NCBI GenBank assembly: GCA_019244185.1
Contig: JAFATB010000018.1
Coordinates: forward strand, 1 to 64,000
DNA from: Acidobacteriota bacterium
GTDB lineage: Bacteria > Acidobacteriota > Thermoanaerobaculia > Gp7-AA8
Reading direction: 5' to 3'
Length of the DNA: 64,000 nt
Made by a program: the position numbers and the translations under genes. Numbering within the stretch: the stretch's first letter is position 1; every line of letters begins with the position of its first letter. This document shows positions 63,897 through 64,000 of this stretch, one piece after another. The notes beneath the pieces were generated by a model. That model was not told the DNA's origin and ran no database searches. It saw only the letters and a list, made by a program, of their open reading frames with translations.

Positions 63897-64000
63897 ATGA
63901 GGACTTACGAAGTCCTGTTCATCCTTTCTCCGCAAGTGCCGGAGGAAGAAGCGACGACGCTCATCAACGACTTCAAGAGCATCGCCGAAAAGAACGGCGC
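63897..64000 (+). CDS. rpsF: Ribosomal protein bS6, partial
   Basis: The first 34 codons are in the window: MRTYEVLFILSPQVPEEEA then LINDFKSIAEKNGA. This is the typical beta-alpha start of S6, a small-subunit protein that pairs with S18. The ribosome site AAGGAGG is excellent. The gene continues beyond the edge, where rpsR and rplI would be expected. Confidence 0.93.
   Translation, partial: MRTYEVLFILSPQVPEEEATTLINDFKSIAEKNG

Noticed and set aside
1..64000. tRNA, rRNA, phage or insertion-sequence genes
   Set aside because: No cloverleaf with GGTTCGAATCC-type arm, no rRNA-like segment, and no integrase, transposase or phage structural reading frame was seen on either strand.

Overview
The window is GC-rich, tightly packed bacterial DNA with no tRNA, rRNA, phage, IS or CRISPR signature. 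Its gene content points to Acidobacteriota, perhaps the Thermoanaerobaculia/Vicinamibacteria side. The pointers are a tandem pair of GWxTD plus von Willebrand A proteins, a DUF4388 protein, CgeB-like glycosyltransferases, a BNR-repeat 'glycosyl hydrolase' and many two-component proteins. The phylum assignment is an inference from family content, not a measurement. Two structural habits recur: very many 4-base ATGA, GTGA or TTGA stop/start overlaps, and genes without a Shine-Dalgarno that carry a TANNNT -10-like hexamer only 6-10 bases before the start codon, as expected for leaderless mRNAs.

Layout. 1-1917 (-): a secreted lipoprotein-sorting-like/BNR-repeat fusion, cut by the window edge, whose ribosome binding site lies inside a 15-bp hairpin. 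2008-6026 (-): two adjacent secreted proteins built from three copies of one unrecognised ~430-residue module. 6050-14844 (-): a surface-glycan cluster of two SDR sugar-nucleotide epimerases, a zinc alcohol dehydrogenase, a Gfo/Idh/MocA oxidoreductase, one GT4 and three CgeB-like glycosyltransferases, mostly coupled by 4-base overlaps. 14997-15908 (-): a caspase-like secreted protein. 16038-22820 (+): a frameshifted PAS/GAF histidine kinase, its NarL-type regulator, and a large hybrid PAS/GAF kinase. 22902-27542 (+): a compact fibre-export operon of two small secreted subunits, an Ig-fold chaperone-like protein and a large outer-membrane barrel with N-terminal pilus and C-terminal SPOR domains; it lacks a recognisable FimD usher and may be an undescribed chaperone/usher-like system. 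27704-33108: a receiver-ECF sigma fusion, DoxX, ruvA, cysS, a BtpA-family protein, a DUF5670 peptide and a receiver-GGDEF diguanylate cyclase.

33266-39137: class II aldolase, serine hydrolase and GntR regulator operon with a palindromic operator over its own -10, a receiver protein, and the two-subunit L-serine dehydratase. 39297-44551 (-): two GWxTD/VWA paralogues; the second gene's signal peptide is encoded by an inserted palindromic repeat. 44567-47761 (+): cysteine desulfurase, DUF4388 protein, lgt. 47805-49582 (+): an accessory-looking cassette of an alpha/beta hydrolase plus two tiny low-complexity peptides. 49652-53386 (+): aroC, class V aminotransferase, rmuC. 53573-58526 (+): trpGDCFBA, without trpE. 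58534-60019 (+): a tyrosine-rich leader peptide with a complete terminator/antiterminator, then chorismate mutase and type I-beta DAHP synthase. 60019-63767: GT-C membrane protein, amidohydrolase, a three-helix membrane protein, an XRE-like regulator and a small membrane protein. 63897-end: start of rpsF with its promoter and a candidate S6:S18 leader.

Two dispersed repeat families stand out: imperfect palindromes of 7-base GAANGNA units at four sites, and a 51-bp GC-rich unit at two convergent gene junctions. Together the aroC, trp and aro blocks form a chorismate-to-tryptophan/prephenate region in which tyrosine probably controls entry by attenuation and by feedback on the DAHP synthase.
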